NCBI RefSeq assembly: GCF_900182935.1
Contig: NZ_FXUE01000001.1
Span: 372,001 to 436,000 of the forward strand
Origin: Fibrobacter sp. UWB10
GTDB lineage: Bacteria > Fibrobacterota > Fibrobacteria > Fibrobacterales > Fibrobacteraceae
DNA length: 64,000 nt
Reading direction: 5' to 3'
The notes under the pieces are model-generated. The model did not search any database. It saw only the letters and a program-made list of their open reading frames with translations, and was not told where the DNA came from. Shown one piece after another: positions 7,524 through 15,205 of this stretch (its first letter is position 1; each line of letters starts with the position of its first letter). The position numbers were made by a program, and so were the translations under genes.

Positions 7524-7874
7524 ATGTCTATTGCAGAAATTTCGAAACAGTTCCATGCGGAGCATCGCGGAAATTGCGCGATGGCTGTAGCGTACGGTTA
7601 CGCACGTGCAACAGGCAAGTCCGAAGTCGATGCAGTTGCCTCTGCCGAGATGTTCCGTAATTTCGGTGGCGGAAAGGCCCCGAACGGTTCCTGCGGTGCA
7701 CTCTATGCAGCCAAAATGATGCAGCCGGACCATGCCGAAGCCATTGAGGACTTTTTCAAACGTGGTGCGCAGAATTTCACCAAATGCAGTGAAATACGCC
7801 CGAACAAGATCATCCCCTGCAACCGCTGCGTGGAACTCGCCGGCGAGGCCCTAGATTTTTTAGAGGCTAAGTAA
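7524..7874 (+). CDS. C_GCAxxG_C_C family small redox-like protein
   Basis: A 116-residue cytosolic protein of the family named for its cysteine pattern. Seen here: GNCAMAVAYGYA near residue 17, NGSCGALYAAK near residue 58, then single Cys residues in FTKCSEI and IPCNRCVEL. The family is common in anaerobes and is thought to bind a metal or act in redox chemistry; the function is not established. The usual GCA is replaced by SCGA in the second motif. An AAGGGAA ribosome-binding site lies ahead of the ATG and TTGTATATT upstream (about 7483-7491) resembles the -10 of pgk. Monocistronic, closed by a terminator shared with the convergent gene. Confidence 0.75.
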   Translation: MSIAEISKQFHAEHRGNCAMAVAYGYARATGKSEVDAVASAEMFRNFGGGKAPNGSCGALYAAKMMQPDHAEAIEDFFKRGAQNFTKCSEIRPNKIIPCNRCVELAGEALDFLEAK

Positions 7875-7892
7875 ATCCAAAAAGATTCTATA

Positions 7893-7926
7893 TAAAAAAC
7901 TCCGCAAATCAGCGGAGTCTTTTTTT
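7893..7926. terminator. Bidirectional terminator
   Basis: ACTCCGC (7899-7905) pairs with GCGGAGT (7912-7918). T-runs follow on the plus strand (7920-7926) and, on the complement, after the left arm (AAAAAA at 7893-7898). It serves both the C_GCAxxG_C_C gene and the convergent Ser-rich protein gene. Confidence 0.88.
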
Positions 7927-7965
7927 GCAAAAACACAATTTCGCGAAGTTATATAGGCCTTCGCC

Positions 7966-9273
7966 TTACTTCACAGCAATTCTAGCCATACGCATTTGGC
8001 TATCGCTTTCGACGCGCACAAGGAAATTGCCCCTGTTCAAATGAGCGAGGCTAAAGCTTTTGGTGCCCATAACAGGTTCTACAAAAGATTCAACCAAATG
8101 GCCAGTCAAGTCGAACACTTGCACGCGCACCATTGAAGATGCAGGCATCGCGACAGTCAGCATATTATTCACATAGCCAAACTTCACATCATTCATTGCC
8201 TCAGCCACAATCTTCGTAGTTACTTCGCTCGAAGACGACTCAGCGGAGCTGCTAGACACAGCAGAGCTAGAAGACGCCTCGGAGCTTGAAGATGCCACAA
8301 CGCTAGACGATGAAACAACTACAGGCTTATGAGCCACTTCAACACTTGCAAAAGCCGTATCATTGTTTTTTTCGCCCTTTGCGATAACTTTTATTGAATA
8401 AGTACCATCCTTCGCATTTTCCGCGACAATTCCATTTATAGTCAAAACATCGTTCTCGACACTTATTCTAAGCGAGCCGGGCAAAGTTTGTTCAAATTTA
8501 AAATTGTCCATGTTCTCAGTGACATTCACATTTGCGAACTTGAACACAATCGGCTTTATCGAATCACCTGCAGTAACCTTCTGCTTTTCATTTTCAACAA
8601 TACTTATCGATGCAACATTCGGGAGACCTTCCACAGAGATTGTCCCTGACAACGAATGTTCTTTCGAATTTTTGTCTTTAACAGTTACCTTATAATCATA
8701 ATCACCAGACACAACAGTTTCACCCACCGTGCCAGCAATGATTATTGCATGCTCATCTTCATCAATATCGCCTTTAAGGCCGGAAGGCAGTCCACTCACG
8801 CCCCATACAGAAATTGCCTCATAATCGAAAACGATCGGCACCATAGTTTCGCCCGCCTTGACACTTTGGTTCATTTCACCGCCAGCCTCATTCCAAGCAA
8901 ACTTAAATTTTTGTTCTTCCACCTCAAATGTAATTTCCGTCTTCGCGAACTTGCCTTCATCATCTTGAACTAAAATATACGCATCTACCGTTTGGGCAGC
9001 GACATTTCTGCTAATCTTCCCAAAAATTTCACAAACCGGCCCCGTCCATTTTTCAGCCAAGCCAAGTTCAGAAATGTTACCAGATTGGTGTTTCGTTTCT
9101 TCTATATTTTCATATAAAATTCTGATCGGCGCAATCTCATCGCCCGCAGCCACAGTCTGGGTAAGGCTGCCAGCCAGAACCTGTTGCGTAATCTTTTCCG
9201 AAGCCACAAACGATTCCGCGACAGCCGCAGTAGCAAAGAATAAGGCAAAAACCAACGCTATAAACTTTTTCAT
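7966..9273 (-). CDS. Secreted Ser-rich protein with Por/T9SS-type C-terminal sorting domain
   Basis: A 435-residue protein. The signal peptide is MKKFIALVFALFFATAAVA. Residues about 20-320 form three or four repeated beta-rich modules with a recurring opening of the type VTAGDSIKPIVFKF / VKAGETMVPIVFDY / VAAGDEIAPIRILY and a closing I.G.....G.Y.. stretch, resembling Ig-like or putative-adhesin repeats. A poly-serine linker follows (about 323-353). The last about 75 residues (VFDLTGHLVESFV ... NRGNFLVRVESDSQ) resemble type IX secretion sorting domains, matching the SprA gene in this window. I chose the ATG at 9273 because the signal peptide begins there and AAGGAC lies before it. Role: cell-surface adhesin or fibre-binding protein is a guess. 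Confidence 0.72.
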   Translation of the reverse strand: MKKFIALVFALFFATAAVAESFVASEKITQQVLAGSLTQTVAAGDEIAPIRILYENIEETKHQSGNISELGLAEKWTGPVCEIFGKISRNVAAQTVDAYILVQDDEGKFAKTEITFEVEEQKFKFAWNEAGGEMNQSVKAGETMVPIVFDYEAISVWGVSGLPSGLKGDIDEDEHAIIIAGTVGETVVSGDYDYKVTVKDKNSKEHSLSGTISVEGLPNVASISIVENEKQKVTAGDSIKPIVFKFANVNVTENMDNFKFEQTLPGSLRISVENDVLTINGIVAENAKDGTYSIKVIAKGEKNNDTAFASVEVAHKPVVVSSSSVVASSSSEASSSSAVSSSSAESSSSEVTTKIVAEAMNDVKFGYVNNMLTVAMPASSMVRVQVFDLTGHLVESFVEPVMGTKSFSLAHLNRGNFLVRVESDSQMRMARIAVK

Positions 9274-9375
9274 ATAGTCCTTCTTATTTTTGACGCAAAT
9301 ATAAAAATAATGTGTAACGCAGAATTGCAACCCTTATTATCAAAATTCATCTAGAAACGAGCAAGGTCCTAATCT

Positions 9376-9529
9376 ATATCTTGAAACGGAAACAAGTTTC
9401 CGACAAGATATGATTACGACATCCTTCGACGAACAATGGGCAAAGCCCATTTCCCGCGCTAAAAGCGCGGAGTCTCAGTAACAAAGAACGCGAGCCGAAG
9501 CTGTATAAAACATACAGCGAGAGCTCGCG
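9376..9529. ncRNA. Array of four strong hairpins between two genes (unknown element or RNA)
   Basis: Four perfect or near-perfect stem-loops follow one another. 1: ATATCTTG (9376-9383) with CAAGATAT (9404-9411), enclosing CGGAAAC/GTTTCCG (9387-9402). 2: ATGGGC/GCCCAT (9436-9450). 3: CCGCGCT/AGCGCGG (9454-9470). 4: outer CGCGAGC/GCTCGCG (9489-9529), enclosing GCTGTAT/ATACAGC (9500-9518). No convincing open frame covers the region. It lies downstream of the Na/phosphate symporter and upstream of the Ser-rich protein, both on the minus strand. None of the hairpins has a T-run, so simple termination does not explain it. It could be a structured RNA, an mRNA 3' protective element or a dispersed palindromic repeat. 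Confidence 0.45.
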
Positions 9530-9564
9530 TGATGCAGTATGACGAAGTTTATAGGCGAATTCTC

Positions 9565-11271
9565 TTAGGTCGAGAATTTCTTGTTTGTGTGAGCCTCGAC
9601 CACGTTCACCACATAGTCGCCGAGTTTTTCGCAATCGTTCACCACATCCATGTAGTGCACACCCATCTGGTAGCTGTACTTCTGCGATTCGATATCGGCA
9701 ATATTTTTCTCCTTGAGGAGCTTGCGGTAATCGTTGATCTCATTCTCCATATTCAGCGTACGGTTTGCGTCGGCAGTCACAGCATCGCTAATGACATCGA
9801 TCATGTTCGTGAGCGCCTTGTCGCAAAGCTGCATCATGTGCTTGATGCGGTTGTACTGCTCTTCGGTAAAGTCGTCGGTGCTCCTAAACTTGCGGTTAAT
9901 GGCACGCGCCATATTGTAGCAGGAGTCGCCGATACTTTCAATTTCAGAAATTTCGCGGAGCATCGACTGGATGTTCGTCTTACTTTCGGGACTCAGGCGA
10001 CCTTCAGAGACCTGGTTCAGGTACTTGGCAATTTCGATTTCCATGTTGTCGCTAATGCCTTCGTACTTCTCGATGCGGGCAAAGAGCTTCACGAAATCGT
10101 TTTCGTCCTTCATTTCGAGCAGCTCAGGCACCATGCGGAACATCTTCTGCGTGCGGGTTGCAAACAAGTTAATTTCCTTGCGGGCTTCGAAGAGCGAAAG
10201 TTCTGCGGTACTCATGAGACCTGCGCTGATAAACTTGACCTTGAAATCCTCGCCGTCTTCCTTCTCGCGGATAATCTTGCAGATGATTTTTTCCATCGGC
10301 TTGATGAACCAGATGAGGATCAGCACGTTGCAGAGGTTGAATGCCGTATGGAAGGCCGAAAGCGCATAAGTCACACGCACGCCTGCCTGCGCAATTTCTT
10401 CTTCGGTATGCGGCACGAAGGTCGGATCGAACCCTACGATGCTACACACCATGTTCACGAACGGGCGGAATACAATCAGAATCCACACCACGCCGAACAC
10501 GTTGAACAGCATGTGGGCCAAGGCGGCGCGCCTTGCCTGCGTACTTGCCGAAAGGGCAGCCAGGTTCGAAGTGACTGTCGTTCCAATGTTTTCACCCATC
10601 ACGAGCGCAATGCCCTGGTAAATCGGAAGAACTCCGCTACTGCAGAGCAAGAGCGTGATTGCCATGATGGCCGCAGACGACTGCACGCACATCGTAAGGA
10701 CGCTACCCAGCAACAAGAACAAGAGCGTGCTGAAGATTCCCCAACCGCCGGTCGTCGCAAAGAAGTTGATGACCGTCTGGTTATGTGCCAAGTCCATGGC
10801 CACCGCATTTTCACGCAGCGTGGTAAGACCGAGGAACATAAACGCGAAACCGAACACGAATTCGCCGATACTCTTGGTCGAATTCTTCTTGGTGTAAGAA
10901 AGGATGATGCCGAGGGCGAAGAAGGGCCACACCACCGAGCTCATATTGAACTGGAAGCCGAATATGGACATGATCCAGGCCGTGGCCGTTGTACCGATGT
11001 TTGCGCCCATGATAACAGGAATGGCCTGACTCAATGTGAGCAGGCCAGCGTTAACGAAGCTTACGGTAAGGACGGTGGTTGCGGTAGAAGACTGCACCGA
11101 GGCCGTCACAAATGTACCCGTGAGAAGGCCTCCGATACGGTGCTTGGTCATAGTGCCAAGGACTGCGCGGAGGTGACCGCCGGTGAGTTTCTGCAAGCCT
11201 TCACTCATCGTCTTCATGCCGAACATGAGGAGCGCAAGGCAACCGATCATTTTAAGAATCATAAGTGTCAT
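9565..11271 (-). CDS. Na/Pi cotransporter family protein with PhoU-like C-terminus
   Basis: A 568-residue inner-membrane protein. The N-terminal half holds two inverted Na_Pi_cotrans repeats with the QSS signature in each: TASVQSSTATTVLTVSF near residue 58 and TMCVQSSAAIMAITLLL near residue 205, and the paired GANIGTTATAW and GENIGTTVTSN loops. About eight hydrophobic segments precede a cytosolic helical PhoU-like region (about 350-560), which includes SEIESIGDSCYNMARAINRK. The family (NptA/YjbB) moves phosphate with sodium; bacterial members may export or import. The ATG at 11271 is used, with a possible alternative three codons later. There is no pst or pho neighbour. Confidence 0.88.
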   Translation of the reverse strand: MTLMILKMIGCLALLMFGMKTMSEGLQKLTGGHLRAVLGTMTKHRIGGLLTGTFVTASVQSSTATTVLTVSFVNAGLLTLSQAIPVIMGANIGTTATAWIMSIFGFQFNMSSVVWPFFALGIILSYTKKNSTKSIGEFVFGFAFMFLGLTTLRENAVAMDLAHNQTVINFFATTGGWGIFSTLLFLLLGSVLTMCVQSSAAIMAITLLLCSSGVLPIYQGIALVMGENIGTTVTSNLAALSASTQARRAALAHMLFNVFGVVWILIVFRPFVNMVCSIVGFDPTFVPHTEEEIAQAGVRVTYALSAFHTAFNLCNVLILIWFIKPMEKIICKIIREKEDGEDFKVKFISAGLMSTAELSLFEARKEINLFATRTQKMFRMVPELLEMKDENDFVKLFARIEKYEGISDNMEIEIAKYLNQVSEGRLSPESKTNIQSMLREISEIESIGDSCYNMARAINRKFRSTDDFTEEQYNRIKHMMQLCDKALTNMIDVISDAVTADANRTLNMENEINDYRKLLKEKNIADIESQKYSYQMGVHYMDVVNDCEKLGDYVVNVVEAHTNKKFST

Positions 11272-11375
11272 AGGACATTCCTACGGAACGCCACTACCGG
11301 ATCATCGTCGCTGCCTTTCAGCTAGTTCGGGCTCATGGCGGTGAATTGTTTGTTGTAAAGACTACGTAAAATATA

Positions 11376-11397
11376 GAAAAAGCGCCGTAAAGGCGCT
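11376..11397 (-). terminator. Rho-independent terminator of ispF
   Basis: On the minus strand AGCGCC, a five-base loop and GGCGCT are followed by TTTTTC. It lies 34 bases past the ispF stop. Confidence 0.75.
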
Positions 11398-11430
11398 GTA
11401 AAAATTTTCTTCTTTCGATATTACAAACAC

Positions 11431-11916
11431 TTACAGGCTACGAACCATGGCAACCGCTTGGCTAGCAATGCCTTCACCACGACCCGTGAAACCGAGTTTT
11501 TCGGTCGTCGTACCCTTAATGCCAATCTGCTTGATATCGAGACCAAGCACGCGGGCAATGTTTGCCTTCATGGCGTCCTTGTGCGGATTCACCTTCGGGC
11601 GCTCGCACATCACGATGCTGTCGATGTTGATAATCTCGTAACCGGCTTTACGGACTTCTTCGCCCACCTTGCGCAGAAGTTCCAGACTGTCGGCTCCCTT
11701 GAAAGCCGGGTCCGTATCCGGGAAGTACGTGCCGATATCGCCGAGGCCAGCAGCCCCAAGCAATGCATCGCTAATAGCGTGCAAAAGCACATCAGCATCA
11801 CTGTGACCGAGCAGTCCCTTTTCGTACGGGATGTCTACCCCGCCAATAATGCACTTGCGGCCTTCCACCAACTTGTGAACATCAAAACCGATGCCCGAAC
11901 GATAAATCTTATCCAT
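11431..11916 (-). CDS. ispF: 2-C-methyl-D-erythritol 2,4-cyclodiphosphate synthase
   Basis: A 161-residue enzyme of the non-mevalonate isoprenoid pathway that cyclises CDP-methylerythritol phosphate to MEcPP. Family marks are all present: GIGFDVHKL with the zinc-binding Asp and His (residues 9-17), the [19 protein letters not shown] helix with the third metal ligand, [10 protein letters not shown], and the nucleotide-contacting [17 protein letters not shown] near the C-terminus. Length is exactly typical (about 155-165). AAGGAAC before the ATG is the ribosome-binding site. It is separated from the nuo operon by that operon's terminator and has its own terminator at 11376, so it is monocistronic. 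It would supply the prenyl chains relevant to the ferredoxin/reductase pair at 28.4 kb. Confidence 0.96.
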   Translation of the reverse strand: MDKIYRSGIGFDVHKLVEGRKCIIGGVDIPYEKGLLGHSDADVLLHAISDALLGAAGLGDIGTYFPDTDPAFKGADSLELLRKVGEEVRKAGYEIINIDSIVMCERPKVNPHKDAMKANIARVLGLDIKQIGIKGTTTEKLGFTGRGEGIASQAVAMVRSL

Positions 11917-11948
11917 AATTTGTTCCTTTTTTATTCCTTCGCAAATTT

Positions 11949-11976
11949 AAAAAAAAGGAATGTCTTGCGACATTCC
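11949..11976 (-). terminator. Rho-independent terminator of the nuo operon
   Basis: On the minus strand GGAATGTC, a four-base loop and GACATTCC are followed by eight T. It lies 30 bases after the nuoN stop. Confidence 0.88.
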
Positions 11977-12006
11977 CCTAAAATCAAATACCTGTAACCT
12001 AAAGCC

Positions 12007-13479
12007 TTACACAATCAGTGCAAACTTCGGGAAGAGGCCGACAACAATCAGAGCGATTGCTGCAAGCGTCACCGCAAAGCGAAGCAAGTAAGCAAAAGCC
12101 GTATTCTTGCCGCAGCAGCACTTGCACTGGCATTCAGCCTTGAGCGGCATGAAGAGCACAAAGGCAATGCGCAAGTAAAACACCGCAGCCACGAGCGAAA
12201 GGGCAAAGGCAATTGCCGCAACCACGCCAAGTCCACCGGCCAAAGCGTCGGTAAACAGCGTGAACTTGGCAAGGAAGCCTGCCACAGGCGGCATACCGGC
12301 GAGGCTAGCCAAGCAAACCGTCGTAGCAACAGCCACATACGGGCGCTTGCGACCGCGACCCTGGATATCTTCGAGAGTCTCGTTCTTGTCGTCTTTGCCA
12401 GCGAGGTAAGCGATACCAGCGAGGGCACCTGCGCTACCAATGGCGTAAGTAATCAAGAAGTAGTACATGGCCCCCATCTGCACCGTACCTTCTGCCGCAT
12501 AGTTCGGAAGCAACAGGCCAATCACAATGAAGCCTGCGTTCATCACGGCAGAGTATGCCATAATGCGACGGATGGACTTTTGAGCGAGACCACCGAAAGC
12601 GCCGAACACCATCGAAAGGATAGACACCACGATAATCACGTAGAAAAGGCTCTTGTTTTCGCTAGGAATCGTCACCTGTTCGGCCAAGTTCCAAGCCGGA
12701 GCGGAACCGATGCGGGTAACGAGCGAACCCAGCCAAAGGGTACCGAGAGCAGCAAGGGCACCGACCTTGACAACAGCGGCCATAAAGCCGGTCACTGCGA
12801 CAGAAGCACCCGTATAGACGTCAGCCACCCAGAAGTGCACCGGAGCAGCACCAGCCTTGAAGAGCAAGGCAAAGAGAGCGAGCAAAACGCCCAAGCCGTA
12901 AAGCAAGCCACGGCCAGCAATCACAGAAGCAAAGATATGGGTAGAACCGGTAGCACCGTAAATGAGCGCGACACCATAAAGGAAGATAACGCTAAAGACG
13001 GCACCCGAAACGAAATACTTGAAAGCACCTTCGCTTGCGTTCACGTCTTTGCGACGCAGGCCCACCAAGGCGTAAATCGGGAAGCTCGAAAGTTCCATAC
13101 CCAAATAAAGGGAAAGGAAGTCAATTGATTGGGTCATCAAAAGCGCGCCGCAAGTAGCAAGCAGCATCAGGCCGTAAGCTTCGCCACCCTTGAACTTTTC
13201 ATGACCGAGAGTCCACTGAAGACCCGCGACACCGAGGAAAGTGCACAGGAGAATCGAAACGCCAAGCACGCGGCGAATCGGATCCATGGCATACAAGTCC
13301 ATGAACGTATCGTTTGTCGTCAGGTAAAAAGCCCCTGCAGCAAGAGCGATAAAGAAGCTTGCTACCCAAGGAAGAATCTTGTGCTTGTTTTCGTCTTTAA
13401 TGAACGGTTCTGCAGCAAGCGATGCGAGCGCACCGACTGCAATCAGAATTACCGGCAAGAGATTCACAATATTACTCAT
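12007..13479 (-). CDS. nuoN: NADH-quinone oxidoreductase subunit N
   Basis: A 490-residue antiporter-like membrane subunit of complex I, the last gene of the operon. About fourteen hydrophobic segments are visible. Family marks include LLATCGALLMTQSIDFLSLYLGMELSS with its conserved glutamate, the lysine/proline-containing LFKAGAAPVHFWVADVY, and SIRRIMAYSAVMNAGFI. A Cys-rich stretch near residue 455 (AECQCKCCCGKNTAF) between the last helices is unusual for NuoN. The start at 13479 is preferred over a longer frame because the protein then begins MSNIVNLLPVILIA and overlaps the nuoM stop by eight bases. The operon terminator follows. Confidence 0.93.
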   Translation of the reverse strand: MSNIVNLLPVILIAVGALASLAAEPFIKDENKHKILPWVASFFIALAAGAFYLTTNDTFMDLYAMDPIRRVLGVSILLCTFLGVAGLQWTLGHEKFKGGEAYGLMLLATCGALLMTQSIDFLSLYLGMELSSFPIYALVGLRRKDVNASEGAFKYFVSGAVFSVIFLYGVALIYGATGSTHIFASVIAGRGLLYGLGVLLALFALLFKAGAAPVHFWVADVYTGASVAVTGFMAAVVKVGALAALGTLWLGSLVTRIGSAPAWNLAEQVTIPSENKSLFYVIIVVSILSMVFGAFGGLAQKSIRRIMAYSAVMNAGFIVIGLLLPNYAAEGTVQMGAMYYFLITYAIGSAGALAGIAYLAGKDDKNETLEDIQGRGRKRPYVAVATTVCLASLAGMPPVAGFLAKFTLFTDALAGGLGVVAAIAFALSLVAAVFYLRIAFVLFMPLKAECQCKCCCGKNTAFAYLLRFAVTLAAIALIVVGLFPKFALIV

Positions 13480-15205
13480 GTTTAGAAGCCTCCTCGTTTG
13501 CTGTGGCCTCGTTAGATTCAGATGCGTTTTCCGCATCGGCAACTTCAGATTCGCTCATGTTCTTGAGCTGGGCAATCAGCGAAGCACGTTCTTCGTCTGT
13601 AAAGCCGTTTGCCTTCAGGTTGGAATCCAGCTGACGCAATTCATCTTCGGTCATGGGCTGAGCCACGGCGGCAATGTTTTCGTCGACAACAGATTCACCC
13701 GTCGTATCGGCAGAAGCTTCAACGGTTGCATCGCTAGTCACTTCAGTCTGGTGCGAAATCTTGTTCATTTCTTGAACAGCGTTTTCGTCAAAGAGCTGGA
13801 GAGCATTCGTAATGAAGGCCGGATGCATACCGAACACCAACAGGAGCACACCCATGATGCCAATCGAAGAACCTTCGAGAGCGGTCATACGCTTGCCATC
13901 GGTGTATTCACGGGCAGGCTTACCGAAGATAACCTTCTGTACAAAGCGGAGCATGTAAGAGGCAGAAAGAATCAGGCAAAGGCCTGCGGCAAGTGCCGGA
14001 ATCGGGCCCATATCCCACAAGGACATGAGCACCGTGAATTCGCCAACGAATCCGGCAGTACCCGGAACAGCGAGCGAAAGAACTGCAACAAAGCCAAACA
14101 GGGAACTGAACACCGGATTCTTTGCAGCAAGGCCACCCAGCTTATCAAGGTCGCGAGATCCGGCAAAGCGTTCTGCAATACCCATCAGGTAGAACTGGGC
14201 GCCAGCGCTAAGACCGTGAGCAACCAAGAGTACGAGCACAGCCGGGAGCATCGATTCAGACAAGCTGAACACGCCTGCCACAGCAAGGCCCAAGTGACCC
14301 ATGGAGCTGTAAGCCAAAAGTTTCTTGCCGTCGTTAGCACGGAGGGCCATCAAAGCGCCATAAATCGCCGTGAACAAGCCAAGCCACATCATGCAATCGA
14401 CCATTTCCATCGAGAGCGGGAAAATCGGAAGAATCCAAGCAATGAATCCGAACACGCCAGCCTTACTCATGGCACCCGTAAGGATAGCCGAAAGCGGAGC
14501 CGGAGCTTCAGCATAAGTAATTGCCTGCCAGCCGTGGAACGGGAAAATCGGAGTCTTCACAAGGAATGCGAGCAAGAAGCAAAGCAAAAGCGTCTTCTGC
14601 ACCGACGGATCCAAAGTTTGGAGCGCCACAGCCAAAGAAAGCACCAGGGAATTATCTGCCTTCGTAATCAGGTACCAAAGGGCAACCATCATCGGGGCAG
14701 AACCAACCAAGGTGTAAATCGCAAACGTCATGGCGGCCTTCTTGCGGTCAGCACCACCAAAGCCAGCGATAAGCACTGCGGCAGGGAAAACCATTGCTTC
14801 GAAGAAGAAGAAGAACAGCACCGCATCTGCAGCAAGGAAGGTACCATTCATGGCACCCATCAAGGCAAATATTGCGATTGCAAAGTTGCGATAATCCTTT
14901 TCGAAGGAATTGCGACCCGTAATCAAAGCAACCAAGGAAAGTCCCGTGGAAAGGAACACCATCCAAGCGCCAAGACCATGGCTATACAGATAATAGTAGA
15001 CAGAACCCTTCGCGCCCGGAATACGGAACCATTCGATAGCTTCGGTCGCCTGGTTGCCAGCGGCAATCAAGGCAATCGACATAGCCACAAAGGCGATACC
15101 GAACAAGAAGGCAAGTCTAGAAGAAGACTTAGGATCTTCCTTGGAAGTTGCCATCATCAAAATGGCAGCGGCAAAAGGAGCTAAGACGAGGAGATGTAAA
15201 AGCAT
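13472..15205 (-). CDS. nuoM: NADH-quinone oxidoreductase subunit M with acidic C-terminal tail
   Basis: A 577-residue proton-pumping subunit. The membrane part (about 1-470) carries the usual marks: the glutamate helix ALMGAMNGTFLAADAVLFFFFFEAM, the lysine-bearing LAFLVKTPIFPFHGW and KKLLAYSSMGHLGLAVAG. After GMHPAFITNALQLF about 106 extra residues follow. They are hydrophilic and acidic (TEDELRQLDSNLKANGFTDEERASL..., then a run rich in E, S, A), and most NuoM proteins (about 490-520 residues) have no such tail. It would project from the distal end of the membrane arm. It starts inside the nuoL stop (TAATG) and ends inside the nuoN start. Confidence 0.95.
   Translation of the reverse strand: MLLHLLVLAPFAAAILMMATSKEDPKSSSRLAFLFGIAFVAMSIALIAAGNQATEAIEWFRIPGAKGSVYYYLYSHGLGAWMVFLSTGLSLVALITGRNSFEKDYRNFAIAIFALMGAMNGTFLAADAVLFFFFFEAMVFPAAVLIAGFGGADRKKAAMTFAIYTLVGSAPMMVALWYLITKADNSLVLSLAVALQTLDPSVQKTLLLCFLLAFLVKTPIFPFHGWQAITYAEAPAPLSAILTGAMSKAGVFGFIAWILPIFPLSMEMVDCMMWLGLFTAIYGALMALRANDGKKLLAYSSMGHLGLAVAGVFSLSESMLPAVLVLLVAHGLSAGAQFYLMGIAERFAGSRDLDKLGGLAAKNPVFSSLFGFVAVLSLAVPGTAGFVGEFTVLMSLWDMGPIPALAAGLCLILSASYMLRFVQKVIFGKPAREYTDGKRMTALEGSSIGIMGVLLLVFGMHPAFITNALQLFDENAVQEMNKISHQTEVTSDATVEASADTTGESVVDENIAAVAQPMTEDELRQLDSNLKANGFTDEERASLIAQLKNMSESEVADAENASESNEATANEEASKHE

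Noticed and set aside
9529-11325. Long open frame on the plus strand, antisense to the phosphate symporter (about 600 codons)
   Set aside because: It mirrors the symporter gene codon by codon, is His/Arg/Glu-rich with no recognisable domain, and has no ribosome-binding site.
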